Part shown: positions 1 to 10,879 of the stretch, one piece after another | Position numbering within the stretch: position 1 is the stretch's first letter | How the letters are laid out: every line of letters begins with the position of its first letter | DNA from: Corythucha ciliata | Lineage: Eukaryota > Arthropoda > Insecta > Hemiptera > Tingidae | Length of the DNA stretch: 64,000 bases | Direction of reading: 5' to 3' | NCBI GenBank assembly: GCA_038030265.1 | Contig: CM075943.1 | Coordinates: forward strand, 26,598,001 to 26,662,000 | Position numbers and translations under genes: made by a program | Notes under the pieces: model-generated | Databases searched by the model: none | Told to the model about the DNA's origin: nothing | What the model saw: the letters and a program-made list of their open reading frames with translations, nothing else

Positions 1-324
1 GGGAAGACAATATCTTTAGTGATTATATATCTACAAAAAATCTCACAATATCTACGCCATAAGATGGCTTTTGAGTGTAGTATAGTACAGTGGATAGGTA
101 GTCTAATTCATTCATTATTTTTGGCCGAGACTCTTCTTTTTTTTAGTAAAACTGAAATATCTCTCCTGCCAGCTGTTATGATGGTAATTTTGACGACAAA
201 TCCTAAAAGAGAACAATTTTTTCAAATCATCATAAGCCTTCTCAACAGAGGGTTAAAGTTGCGTTAAATAGAGTTTTTTGTATTTGCGCTTAACTATCCA
301 TCGAAAATTTGGTAGAATGAGTTC

Positions 325-1015
325 ATAACGTAAAGGGCCCCACTCACGTGCAGTTTTAACTTGCGGGAACCTTCCAAGTTCGACACACCCGTTGAGAAGA
401 CTCCGGACACTTGTTGAAGGGAAACCCTATTGTGGCCCTGACCACCGGTAGGCATTCGTGCCAGACCGTTGAGACGACTCCGGTCAACAGCCATTCTCGT
501 TCCCTCACCCCCGGTGGAACTCGATACATACTACGGGGCTTAGCGACACTTGTGTCTGCCCCAGAATTCATCGAGCAAAACCGATCCTGTCCAAACCTTT
601 CCCTGTCCTTGCCGAACCCGGCGAAGAAGACACTACGGACAGCACCAGAGGACGCTAACGGACCGTTAGTTCGACATGAGGATCTGCAACAGCGCGAAGG
701 GACGCTACCAGACCGACAGTCGCGAAGTCTACGCACCGGAACGACCGGAAATCACTGAAGGAACACATTGTTATTATTTCTTCCGCACCAACAAATTGTA
801 ATCAGTTGTATTATATTGAGAATATATTAGGGCCTGTTACCCAAAGCAAACAACAGGTGGCGACCGTTAAATCCTTGCATCTTCAACCCTCATCTTCGGG
901 TCGTCCGAACGACCCCCCATTAAGCCACACCGCGTCAGGACGTTTTCACCTACTTCGAGGACTCGCATACGCGAAGCCGGGAGTTGTACCCTCTCGATTT
1001 GAGTGCTAACGATCT
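325..1015 (+). mobile_element. Possible LTR and leader of an LTR retrotransposon (fragment)
   Basis: This GC-richer block stands out from AT-rich surroundings. Near 856-868 there is GGTGGCGACCGTTAAATCC, which resembles the primer-binding site for a tRNA-Arg 3' end used by several Ty3/gypsy-type elements, directly after a stretch ending in AACA, as expected for the end of a 5' LTR. No gag or pol follows: downstream DNA soon becomes AT-rich and contains an unrelated hairpin MITE. The start of the putative LTR could not be defined and no second LTR is seen in the window. The open frames here overlap on both strands and look like composition effects. Solo or truncated LTR is an inference. Confidence 0.3.
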
Positions 1016-1221
1016 CGACTGACGGGTAAGCATTGTGTTAGCACCAATAGATTTGTTTGGTCACATGACATTACTATATATTAAGCGGCTTTGCTCTTTT
1101 AAAGAGTAAGTAAAATAGTAGAGAGGAAAAAACTCTTATTCACCGTACAACTAGTCTGAGAACCTCCATAAATCACGCCCTACGGACTATTCAATGGACT
1201 ATTAGGCGTTTTCCATTGTTT

Positions 1222-1320
1222 TTTAGTGAAGGAAAAGTGTAGCACGAGCAGCATTTCATTGAAATTTCTGGTAATAATAAATGAAAACATCTTTCAGTGC
1301 TGCACTTTTCCTTCACTAAA
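1222..1320. mobile_element. Hairpin MITE, 99 bp
   Basis: The ends are inverted repeats of about 24 nt: it begins TTTAGTGAAGGAAAAGTG and ends with its complement CACTTTTCCTTCACTAAA. The interior is AT-rich and non-coding. The short length and near-palindromic structure indicate a miniature inverted-repeat element. Confidence 0.7.
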
Positions 1321-2045
1321 GACCGACGGCATGCCGAAAACCACTTTTTCAACTTTTCTGATGTTGTACATCAAGAATGATAAGTCAGCTCGGACTCGAT
1401 TTTTTTCACGAACACCATACTTCCATTCCTGTAGGGAACATGGAAGTAAAAAACAATGGAACACACCTATATTCTTACTCTTGTAAATTTGGAAGCGTTT
1501 GCGAAGAACAGAGCGTACAAATATTTCATTACTTTTTAGGCAACAAGAATACAAGAACTTCATCTGTTCTGGAGAAGTTGAAAAGGAAAGATATCGTAAA
1601 CGATTTGCTGGAAACTCAAAGATGTGGAGTTATTTTTTATTTCATTCTTTCTTACATTTTTGGGAATCTTTCGCCGCTAAAACAAGCATCCTAGTGTTAC
1701 GCGAGAGCAAGTGAGGCTCGTTCAAATGTGTATTCGAATATTTATTATAATTTATATTATTTTTTAATATTTTAATATTTATTCAAATTTTTAATATTTT
1801 CTTTCTCGAAAATTCGCAATAAAATTGAATAATAAAGCAATATTCACTGTGTTAATGTCATTTGTCGTATATGGTTCGAACTAAGTGACGTCATCACACT
1901 CGGATATGAAATCAACATGGCGCGGGGTGTTTTTAGCTGGCCCATAAAATTCCCTACTTTGAAAATTCATATCAATTTAAATTTTCGTTGATATTGAAAA
2001 AAAATGCGCCAACCCTTTTTTATTTTTATTACCTTTTAGGAAAAA

Positions 2046-2378
2046 ATGTTTCCAAAAAATGTGCAAGTGGCTCATTCCCAACAGGCATCCCGAACGTGGC
2101 ACAGTCGGCTTTTGTACGTTTTGACTTTCCACCTAGAATCATTCATTGACTGGGCTGATTGTACAAATTGTTTATTACGCAATAATTATTGTACGTGTAT
2201 GTACCCATTAAGTGAGGGAAGTGTCGAGTTTACCACAGACGTTGATAAATTGATTACTTGTGTACGAGAGAGTATGTGTTTGTGGGACATGCGGGACGAA
2301 ATTATCACTACAGAGATATGTCTCGGCTTAAGTGGGAGTGGGCGAAGGGCTTATGAACTCATCACTAGCAGTACCTAG
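2046..2378 (+). pseudogene. Weak MADF-domain-like fragment
   Basis: An open frame of 110 codons contains DKLITCVRESMCLWDMRDE (about 2238-2295), which resembles the start of a MADF (Myb/SANT-like) DNA-binding domain, typically LI..VRE.P.LWD. The rest of the domain is not recognisable, and upstream residues look random. It may be one exon of a gene or a decayed remnant. A polypyrimidine stretch just before 2040 could be a splice acceptor. The resemblance is short, so the assignment is tentative. Confidence 0.22.
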
Positions 2379-2510
2379 GTGATTTTTTGGCCCAGTAAAG
2401 AACGTGTTTTTTTTAGAGACTTGTACAGGCTAAGCCTAGCCGTGCCAGACCATTTCTTGGGCCTAAAATCACAGCCAGGCGAAATAAAGTCGCGAAAATT
2501 GGAGAACTTC

Positions 2511-2800
2511 CTATCCAGGTGTTTTTAAATGGATATAATGAATACTTCTGTCGCCGGTATTTTTAATTAATAAATTAATTAAGCTGATGTTATCCGGCCG
2601 ACGATGGAAGGGCATAGCCCAACACGATTCGAGTTTCGAGAAAAAATGGCTCCCCGGCGGGATTTGAACCCGCAACCTCTGGATTACCAGTCCAGCACGC
2701 CCTTCCATCGTCGGCCGGATAACATCAGCTTAATTAATTTATTAATTAAAAATACCGGCGAGAGAAATATTCATTATATCCATCTAAAAACATCTAGATA
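2511..2800. mobile_element. Inverted pair of tRNA-Thr-derived SINE tails (palindromic composite)
   Basis: A tRNA-like segment on the minus strand (about 2648-2700, containing GGGATTTGAACCCGCAACC, the complement of a B box) is flanked on both sides by the same SINE tail in opposite orientations. The left tail runs 2511-2640 and the right tail 2700-2800. Both contain the ATCGTCGGCCGGATAACATC block (or its complement) and the TTAATTAATTTATTAATTAA end, and similarity continues beyond the tail into flanking sequence (TATATCCAT near 2528 and 2776). The tRNA head is cut short at the junction near 2699. The structure is a fold-back of about 100-bp arms. Confidence 0.7.
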
Positions 2801-2921
2801 AGATAAAATTCAGGCGTGGTTTACCGATCAGGAGAAACGCCTAGAGTTTCGAGAAACAATGGACCTGGGTGGGGTTCAGCTTAGCTTATCCCTCGGAGTA
2901 CGACTCCCAAAGGCGTCTCCG

Positions 2922-3070
2922 TGGCGCAATTGGCAGCGTGCTGGACTGGTAATCTAGAGGTTGCGGGTTCAAATCCCGCCGGGGAGCCATTTTTTCTCGA
3001 AACTTGACTCGTGTTGGGCTATGCCCTTCCATCGTCGGCCGGATAATATCAGCTTAATTAATTTATTAAC
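2922..3070 (+). mobile_element. tRNA-Thr-derived SINE, copy A
   Basis: The head (2924-2989) folds as a tRNA. It has an acceptor arm with one G-G mismatch at the terminal pair, a D-arm region with the A box TGGCGCAATTGG, an anticodon loop CTGGTAA (anticodon GGT, Thr), and a perfect T arm GCGGG/CCCGC with the B box GGTTCAAATCC. It is followed by GGGGAGCCA and a non-tRNA body of about 80 bp shared with copies near 2590-2760 and 39413-39572, ending in an AT-rich tail. The shared 3' body shows it is a SINE, not a free tRNA gene. Confidence 0.78.
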
Positions 3071-3224
3071 TTCTTATCCTTTTCTAGCGCTTCAGTATGA
3101 ATTCGAACGTTTCTGGTGTTATCCTGAAAAACTCGACAAACTTTTCAACTGGGTGCTATATCATTCGAAACCACTCCACTTCGAAATCTCCTGTCGTCCT
3201 TCCTGCTGAATAAATGGTTGAAGC

Positions 3225-3325
3225 TCTTATTCAAAAAATGCACTATTGGCCTCGCCCTGATGGTGGCAAATATGGGTCATGATACATTTTTTTCACGTTT
3301 CAGAACCTTTGGAACACGAATCTTT
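3225..3325 (+). repeat. Fragment of dispersed repeat (TGCACTATTGG family)
   Basis: This stretch (TGCACTATTGGCCTCGCC ... TTTCACGTTTCAGAACC) matches the first about 100 bp of the larger repeats at 37664 and 46262, and another short copy at 41195-41300. Only the 5' part of the family is present. No coding content is apparent. Confidence 0.65.
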
Positions 3326-3665
3326 TAAAATTCATACTATTTATAAATTTTAACTTAATCAAAGGAATGTCAAGAAAATGCAGATCGATTTCGTCCATCT
3401 TGGCTGGGTGGCAACAATAACGTCCTGACAAACGATCAGAATAGAAACGCTTGTAGTGGAACCCACCCTTGTTCTGGCGAAGATTTCGGACAAACTCGTC
3501 AGAACAAATTTTCGTCAGAAATCGGTTGTGTTTGGTAAAAACCAAATCCACAAAATTCATTACTGAATGAGTAAAAATAGCTGAAATTGGGATTTGAAGG
3601 TGCCAACGATAAAGGAGTACCGCTGGAAATCAAGTGCTTTTTCTACAGCGTTCCACCTATGCATA

Positions 3666-3756
3666 AAGCCCCGTTCATGAGCTTTATGCTATGAGTCTGT
3701 GAAGTCTACACAACCAAACACCCTCGAAAAACGCAGCATAGCACAGAGCGGGGTTT
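3666..3756. mobile_element. Short hairpin MITE (GCCCCGTTCA family)
   Basis: It starts AAGCCCCGTTCATGAGC and ends GAGCGGGGTTT, giving imperfect inverted ends. The interior (GTCTACACAACCAAACA, CCCTCGAAAAACG) matches the better-preserved element at 17604-17732. It is a degraded member of the same family. Confidence 0.55.
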
Positions 3757-4229
3757 AAAAACGTTCAACTTTTTAGTTTTCCATCACGCACTTACCTAGA
3801 TTTTTTTTTTTTTTTTGCTAATTGGTTACTCATGCCAAAGGAGGCACTTCAAAACGTACGAGGTCACCGCCAGAGATAAGCGAAATTCAACTTCAAACGT
3901 GAATATCGGATAATATTATTTTATGATTGGGACAGTGGCAGACGTTCCCATTGCCAAATTCGATTGAGGTGCTTTAGCGTCCTTTGTAGTAGGGATTCCC
4001 GGACGTGTTCGTTCTTGTCTGTATCTCTCATTTCCAGCGCGAGGCCGACGTGCACCTACACTTATCAGCAAGGCCTCGGGGGTGATTCTGTAACTTGCAA
4101 AATTTACGTGTCAACTGGGAAGGAGGGGGTGATGAGGATGTACCCCGTTGCCTTGGTTTTCCCACATATTTGTTAATTTATTATTTTTTCTTCGAGACCC
4201 AAGGTGACTAAACTTTACTGGGTGGTTTT

Positions 4230-4305
4230 CGTAGGTCAACCGCTCGTAGGTCAACCGTAACGCAGGTCAACCGTAATGCAGGCCAACTGTAATGCAGGTC
4301 AACTT
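4230..4305 (+). repeat. Short tandem repeat, about 16-17 bp unit
   Basis: Five degenerate copies of a unit close to GTAATGCAGGTCAACC lie in a row. No promoter or coding association is visible. Confidence 0.7.
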
Positions 4306-4309
4306 CTTA

Positions 4310-6390
4310 TCTATGTTCTACTACTTTTTAAATTCGCCGTCTAAGGATAGCAACTACTCTGACCAGCTAACTTTATGATAGGAAGACTGGGACTAGCTCG
4401 CATTGCACGGCTTACAACTTATGCATGTCTGATATAATTTTGTCGCTTTATCACTTTATCAGTGATGATTTTTTCGTGATTTAGACCTTTTTGATTTGTT
4501 ATTTTGTTGTTCTCTCTCGCGGTTTCTCATGTAGTGCTGTCGTTCATCGACAGAAATTAAAGGTATTGGTAAAAACACCTGCGATCTCAACCTAATCAAT
4601 CAATACTTTCAAGATGTGACTTTCGAAGTGACTGGTATGATATGCTATAGTTTTATTTGATTTCGTGTTCAGTAAGCCACCCCCATTATTGATTTAAGAA
4701 AAATCGTCCTGGAAACTGTGACTCGGTGCCAGCATAACCAAATGAACCGAAATTCACCGGGTTGAGACCTTCGAGAGATTCTAGGTGACTTGTCTCTTCC
4801 CCCCCCCTGTCCTATGACTGAAATTATTAATGCCCCTCGCCCTTTACCATTAATAACTTTGTGCTTATAAAATCTAAACCTCGTAGGTTTTGGACTTGCA
4901 AATTCTGTAGTCTTGTACGGAGTACGAGCCCATGAGGCTGAGTTGATGCACCTTTTAGGATTAAGCTGGGATTCAGAGCGACTATACGTCTGTACCCCAC
5001 AGATTTATGTATTAACAAAATGAAAACGGTAGAACGGTATTTCTAAACCAGGACTGTCCTAATCGTTTTATAAAATTGAGTGTTTTAGTGGTTGCCGAAT
5101 GACTGTTAGTTGATGTTTTTTGCAGGAATTCTTAACGGACGTTGCGCCGCAAGTAGCGAGGCCCTCGAGTAGGAACTATCCAGACTCGCTGTTCGGCGCT
5201 TTCTTATGAATTTAATCCACAATTTTTTTCCGATAATAATATTTCAAACTAATATTCTTTCTTTTGAACTTTCTCTAAAGCTTACGTGTTTGTTAGGATG
5301 AAATGACGAACAAGTCTTCGAGGAAATGCAAAAGTATCCAAGTCCGGTCAATTGACTAGACCCAAGTTCTCTGTTCATCCTGGTGATTCAAGAAGTGAAA
5401 GTGACATCGGCTAAGAATTTGGAATAATTTTAGAAGTACGTTTTTTGTTTTGTTTTCCATAGGGATTACGGGGAACCCGGCTTTATTCATTTTCGTTTCT
5501 GTTTCACAGATTGGCTCTCAAGACCTAATTATTTGCCAATGAGTAAGTGTTAATGAACCTAAGTAGACAGGGATCCATATAGACTTCCCAGTCTGGGCTT
5601 TGTGTCTCCGCATAATGATTATTTCAAGCTGTTTCGCTCTTAAATGAAATTCCAATTTTAACTAGTTAGTGAAATCTGTAATAGTGATAGTTTAGCAAAA
5701 ACTGCTTGCTACGGCTAGCAGCCTCTAAATTATTTTTGATGTTTTTAAGAAATTGATTCAGATTGAAATTGAACCATTTACAAAAAGGAAAATACAAAAA
5801 GATACTTTATCAATATTTCATTTTTAGGGCATTGGCTTATTGCTTCTTCTAATTCTTCGTTTCCTGAGCTTTCGCCTTATTGTGCTAAAAATAAAATGTC
5901 AATCAAGTTACAGTTTATAGAAAACTAATAATATTAATAAAAAGATACTTGTCATTCAAGAACAAACACCTCCTCATACTGGTCTTTAAACGTTGGTGAT
6001 TAACGCTTAAACTCAAAATTTGAATTTTAAGTTTATCATGACGTCATATAACCGTTAACGTTAACCGTCAGACGGTTATGCAATAACTCCCTAATAACCA
6101 CCTAATAACTTTCAAGGATTCCTTAATTTCGAAGAACGTTCATTTATGCTTTGAAGACTGATCTTCATTTTTAATGTTTCAAGAAGTGCTGAATCCGAAT
6201 TGTACTTTTCCCAGCGCTACGACCCTGGCAACATGCCGAAATTTGTTAAAATTGTATTGTGGATTTTACCACCATAAAGTACACGTATCTCCCCCCCCCC
6301 CCATCAAGTAACCAAGACCTATCAACCAAAATAATTGTTGAAGATTATCATCGATATTATAATACTTGTATTAAAATCACTTTATACATC
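4310..6390. other. Gene-free AT-rich stretch
   Basis: No convincing open frame, tRNA or transposon end was recognised here. Open frames are short and stop-rich. A C-homopolymer occurs at 6292-6302. Small inverted repeats (for example around CGTTAACGTTAACCG near 6050) are present but not assignable. Confidence 0.5.
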
Positions 6391-6396
6391 ATATTA

Positions 6397-6553
6397 GGGG
6401 TATTCATGAAAAATGTTAAACCTTGTATTTGTTATATGCTAAATTCCGAACAGATGGGTAAGGCCATAGAAACGGAGAAACTGAACACAAAAAATACGAA
6501 ATAACAGGGCTTACGTCGATAACATATGTTAAACTTCAGAGCATGAATACCCC
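6397..6553. mobile_element. Hairpin MITE, GGGGTATTCATG ends
   Basis: The left end GGGGTATTCATG and right end CATGAATACCCC are perfect complements, with a further inner inverted pair (GTTAAAC near 6414; GTTTAA near 6530). It is flanked by TTA on the left and TATTA on the right, consistent with a TA/TTA target duplication. Interior sequence is AT-rich and non-coding. Confidence 0.72.
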
Positions 6554-7002
6554 TATTATCTCCATTACTTACTTCACAGTATTCCCCACAATAATTATTC
6601 AATATTTTATAATTCTTACACCTGCCATTATATGTTCCAGTATGTACCAGTATATGTGATGTATTATTCTACACATAGTTCATTTGCATTAGTCTTATTT
6701 ATTTCTATGCCTGTGTAGTGCAACGCTAATGCCAATTTTTAAAACAAAATGGTTTCCACACTTGCCTTATGTTTTGAACTGTGCTAAATGTCAATTCCAA
6801 GTGAATAACAGTGAAATAAAAACCAAAGCTTCGTTTTAGAGTTACATGATATTTAGTTTGTCTTAAACCAAACTACCTCTTTCCCACAAGAAGCAGTCTG
6901 AACGGACCAACCGTTGCAACGAGATAAATTGCATTTTTTAAAAAAGAGCTCGAAATTCACATTAGGAACGTTAGAAATGAAACGCCCAAGTCGTCTTTAG
7001 TA

Positions 7003-7126
7003 CTATGGTTGAACCAAACTCGATGGAATTTGTTAACAAAATTTCCAGATGTAAATGAACCTAATTATAGGTAAAACAAATTGGTTTTATTGATTTTTAG
7101 GATCCATTAGAGTGAGGTTCAACTAT
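7003..7126. mobile_element. Hairpin MITE, GGTTGAACC family, copy 1
   Basis: It begins CTATGGTTGAACCAAAC and ends GAGGTTCAACTATA, which are inverted repeats. The inner block (CCAGATGTAAATGAACCTAA) is shared with the element at 19243-19370, which lies in the opposite orientation. Two copies with the same ends and interior confirm a mobile family. Confidence 0.75.
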
Positions 7127-7204
7127 AAGTTTATAGTTACGTTTCTAAAAAACAAACAATTGTTGTTGCAATGAGCCATACAATTAAAAACGAGCATGAC
7201 CTTA

Positions 7205-7347
7205 GGCCCCTTTTACACGAGTAAGTTTTTTGATCAAATTAGCCATTTTGAAAAAAAAATTGACAGATGTTCGCTGCCTCAAATAGTCTGTTTGTGATCA
7301 GGTTGAATATATTTTTGAACAAAAAACTTACTCGTGTAAAACCGGCC
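7205..7347. mobile_element. Hairpin MITE, GGCCCC...TTACACGAG
   Basis: The left end GGCCCCTTTTACACGAGTAA is matched by the right end TTACTCGTGTAAAACCGGCC as an inverted repeat. It is preceded by TTA and followed by TTA, fitting a 3-bp duplication of the kind made by PIF/Harbinger (Tourist-like) elements. The superfamily is inferred from the duplication and GGCC termini. Confidence 0.72.
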
Positions 7348-7414
7348 TTATAATTCAATTTTTTAAAATACAAATGATTATTTTTGTTCATGAATTTTGA
7401 CGACCACATGTAAT

Positions 7415-8948
7415 CCAGTCAAACGGTAGTTCCACGTGGACAAAAATCTCGTCTACGATTTTTTCACTTTATTCCATGTTTTTTGGGGTGAGGAACACGA
7501 ATCTGAAGAGATCCAACAAAATTTCCTTGTGCGTTTTGAGAAAATCGCGAAAAACTGTTCATTTTTGGCACTTTTTTTAGTTTTTTGCTTATAACTCCTT
7601 AATGACGCATTCTACGGAAAATGTTACCCTCTCATTTTTTGAAAACCATTGAAGTCTGTGCAGAATCGTTCTTTCTTTTGTCACAATTGACCCAGCCGTT
7701 TCACCGGTATTGATTTTTTTTTTTAAATGGTCATTTTTAGCCACTTTTGGTAAAATTAATAAAAATTACTAAGGCAGCAGCCACTTAAAAATGGCTGTTC
7801 CAATCGGAAAATGTCATGAAATCAAAGAGGTTCAGAATTGAATTTTACATAAGTGAAAAGCCTTAAAACCTACAGGAAAAATCAGTGGTATCAGTTATGC
7901 GACGAAAACGCGAAAAAAGGCGGACCAAAAACCACATTTTTCTGCACATTTTTGCCAGTAGCTCGGAAACTAGTAGTCCAATTTTTTTCTATGAAAAACG
8001 ATCTGAAAGTTGATTGAATTTTCTAACAGACCTATATTATATGAAATTTCATTTGAAGATTAACATAAGACGGGGCCATAACGTCAAACGATTTGAAATT
8101 TACTTCAAAAAATACGTTTTTTGTCACATTTCGGCCTATAACTCAAAAACTTTCCATCCGATTAAACTTTAAAGAAACTCGTCTGAAAGCTCGTTAAATT
8201 TCCTATAAGAAGTCATGTATGGCGTTTTTTATAAAGACCCGATAAGTAGCAATAAAACGCAGTGAGAAATCCGAAAAATGAGTAATGTTCCAATAACTCC
8301 TTTCTTCAGCCGAACGTTTTTGCCTATAACTATCGAACGAAACCTTCAACGAAAATTGCACTATTTTTCAGTGAAATCTGGTGAAATTTACAGTCAGAAA
8401 CCATATTTGCCGAATTTTTCAAGGCCCGGAAATATTCTGTACAGGGCGATGAAAATAGGTTTTGTTTAAAAAAAAAAAAAAAAGTGTCTATGCCCACCAA
8501 CTTTGTCCACAAATGTTAAAACTCAACAAATCACCAGCATTATAGGTAGCGTCAGAGATTACACCACTCATCTGATTTGAACTACTTTTTTTTTCACACA
8601 ATTTTGCCAAAAGCGACTAAAAACGACCATTTAAAAAAAATCAATACCGGCGAAACGGCTGGGTCAATTGTGACAAAAGAAAAAATGATTCGACGCAGAA
8701 CTTGATGCTCTTCAAAAAAGAACAGGGTACAATTTTCCGTAGAATGCGTCATTGAGGAGTTGCAAGCGAAAAACTAAAAAAAGTGCCAAAAATATTAGTT
8801 TTTCGCGATTTTCTCAAAACGCACAAGGACATTTTGTTGGATCTCTTCAGATTCGTGTTCCTCGCCCCAAAAAACATATAATAAAGTGAAAAAATCAAAG
8901 ACGAGATTTTTGTCCACGTATGGTATTTTTTTTATACGATTTGACTGG
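7415..8948. mobile_element. Large fold-back element, about 1.5 kb, with 340-bp inverted arms
   Basis: The left arm (7415 to about 7760, starting CCAGTCAAACG) is mirrored by the right arm (about 8595-8948, ending TTTGACTGG). Shared blocks, one the complement of the other, include GGATCTCTTCAGATTCGTGT, GACGAGATTTTTGTCCACGT and CGGCTGGGTCAATTGTGAC. The central 800 bp is AT-rich with repeated phrases such as CCTATAACT and AACGATCTGAAAG, and has no long open frame. It is non-autonomous. A TAAT occurs just outside both ends but not symmetrically, so the target duplication is unresolved. Confidence 0.75.
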
Positions 8949-9038
8949 ACTAATGCTCAAAACATTGAAGTATAAGGTCATTTTCCTTTTTCTTCATACG
9001 AGACTGAAGTCGTACAAATTAAATTTTTTTATTCGTAA

Positions 9039-9236
9039 AGGTGCGTTTACACTGATGTGTCGCGTTACACTTATTGCTTGAAATTTAGTGTCAGACACAA
9101 ATTTCCTTGGTGTAAACACAAATTTCCTGAAACTTTATATCTGAAAGTCAATATACATATGTCTGACACTTTACATTTATGTCGAGACATAAGTGTAGCT
9201 ACATAAATGTCAGACACTTCAGTTTTAACGCACCTT
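9039..9236. mobile_element. Hairpin MITE, AAGGTGCGTT ends, about 200 bp
   Basis: The left end AAGGTGCGTTTACAC pairs with the right end AACGCACCTTA. The interior carries repeated GTGTCAGACA and ACATAAGTGTA motifs in both orientations, so much of the element folds on itself. It is non-coding. Confidence 0.7.
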
Positions 9237-9239
9237 AAG

Positions 9240-10535
9240 GCTCACTGTGTTTCTTTTAAGCCCTCTTAACATGAAGCATTTTTTTTTTTTTTTTTTTTTT
9301 TTCAATATCATGCACAGTTTCATTGAAGACCCCTGTTCCGTGATTAATTTGTTGTTAATTCTGTACTCCACGGCTGTTATGCCTATCTCGCGCAAGGGTG
9401 GGCCGATTTTCATTAATTAACCCTTATTTTGCATTGTTATTTTAAAAAGGATAGCTAGAGCGATTCGACAACGACTTTGAAAAACAAATCCGTCAATTAA
9501 AGTTATTTTATTTTTCATGTTCTTCTTGTTTAACATTGCCAGCTCCCAAATGTTTACTATCCGCCCTAGGTTGAGTATTTTCATGAAGTTTGAGACGATG
9601 ACCGAGCCACAAAACCAAACTTTAATAAATTCATAAACTACTATAATTTGCTGTTGTCCACCAGTACCCAGTACCTAGCGGCCTCATCTCAGAGACGGCC
9701 CATATATGAAGTAAGAAAGGGTGAACCAGTGAACGTTGTGAAGGCTCGCGCGGGTCTGAGTATAAATATATATTTTTTTAGGGGACTACATAGGTCCGTT
9801 CCATTGTTTTGCTATTGCTACACTAGTGTAGAAAACCATGTGATTTTTTATTTATTTTTTAACAAAAGTTGGCATATTTTGGCAACGTAACATCCCATGC
9901 ATTCTATGTCCTTTTCATGCCTCTAACTAGCTCAATATTAGCTCAATGACTGAATTTGTCAATAACATTGGTCAATGCATTAGGCTGCATTACTTGAGGC
10001 GGGTCTTTTAAACCACGTTCAGCCCCAAATTCCCTGTACACTGAGCGAATTCATCAGAAATAATAATTTGGACGAAAACACGTAGGTATGTTAAAGTATG
10101 GTTTCTCGACGCGAGGATAATCTGAAAATTGATACAGATTTTCCATCAGACGATCCTTGTTAGAACGCTTCTCATTTTTTATCTGCTACTTTTGATCTAT
10201 TTAGACTGCTGTAGACACTGTATCCAAGCAATCGACCACCTGAAGTTCAAGGAAGATGTCCCGAAGTCCCAACTCACGGACCTGGCAGAGAAGTTCCCTC
10301 CACAAACCACGCATGAGCGTTTTATTTCTTTTACCAGCAAATCAGATATTTTTCTCAATGTTAGCCGTGAAGTTGAGTTTGTTTCATTTTAATTTTTAAC
10401 CCACTGGCAAGCGACAAGATACAAGACGCCATCATTTCATCTACTTACCAACAAAATCCATTTTTGTTAAACAAAAACATGAATCTGGAGCTACAGCTAT
10501 ACGTCAATTAATTAAATTTAAAGATTTAAAAAAAA
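9240..10535. other. Mostly non-coding; one possible unassigned exon near 10190-10330
   Basis: An A/T homopolymer of about 24 T lies at 9281-9302. The stretch 10190-10330 has a more coding-like composition. On the plus strand it reads CCRHCIQAIDHLKFKEDV followed by PKSQLTDLAEKFPPQTTH, preceded by a plausible acceptor (ATTTAG at 10197-10202). The minus strand is also open there, so orientation is uncertain. No domain was recognised. The rest holds no gene I can support. Confidence 0.3.
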
Positions 10536-10540
10536 AATAC

Positions 10541-10879
10541 CTGCAATATATTTTTTTCTTCCACATTCGATTTGGCTAGCCTTGGGGTTTCTTGATCTAC
10601 AATAAACTGCAATGAGTTGTAGTACCAAAGACTAGGCTCGTATACATCTTCGGCCCCTGCGCCAGATCTTTTGGAGCTCAAAACTTTCTTGTGCTCACGT
10701 CTCCAAGAGGTACGCAATCCATTGATTTTATTTTTCACATCGGAAACAGTGGCGTTGGTTTCGACTTCCTTCAACTTGATGAGGAGAGCGTTGAGTGCAG
10801 CATTCTTCTTGTCACGGTTACAATATTCTTTACTTTTAACTCGCCATAGTTCAGGAAATGTTTTATATAACTCAATAAA
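10541..10879 (-). CDS. MADF-domain exon (Myb/SANT-like DNA-binding protein, partial)
   Basis: Read on the minus strand, this is one exon encoding almost a whole MADF domain. It starts with FIELYKTFPELWRVKSKEY, continues through CNRDKKNAALNALLIKL and VKNKINGLRTSWRREHKKV, and ends with the hallmark SKRSGAGAEDVYEPSLWYY. MADF proteins are sequence-specific DNA-binding transcription regulators, abundant in arthropods and often also transposon-associated. The exon ends at a clean donor (CAG|GTATTT, 10541/10540). The acceptor is probably TATTGAG just before 10870, and an in-frame stop lies before 10879, so the first residues may belong to another exon. No partner exon was identified. It could be a host regulator gene or a transposon-encoded MADF protein. 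Confidence 0.75.

Noticed and set aside
2924..2989. Functional tRNA-Thr gene (GGT anticodon)
   Set aside because: The tRNA-like head is joined to the same non-tRNA body in all three copies, has an acceptor mismatch and lacks a proper terminator, so it is a SINE.
8278..8512. 60-63 codon frames
   Set aside because: They lie in the AT-rich centre of the 1.5-kb fold-back and are open in both directions.
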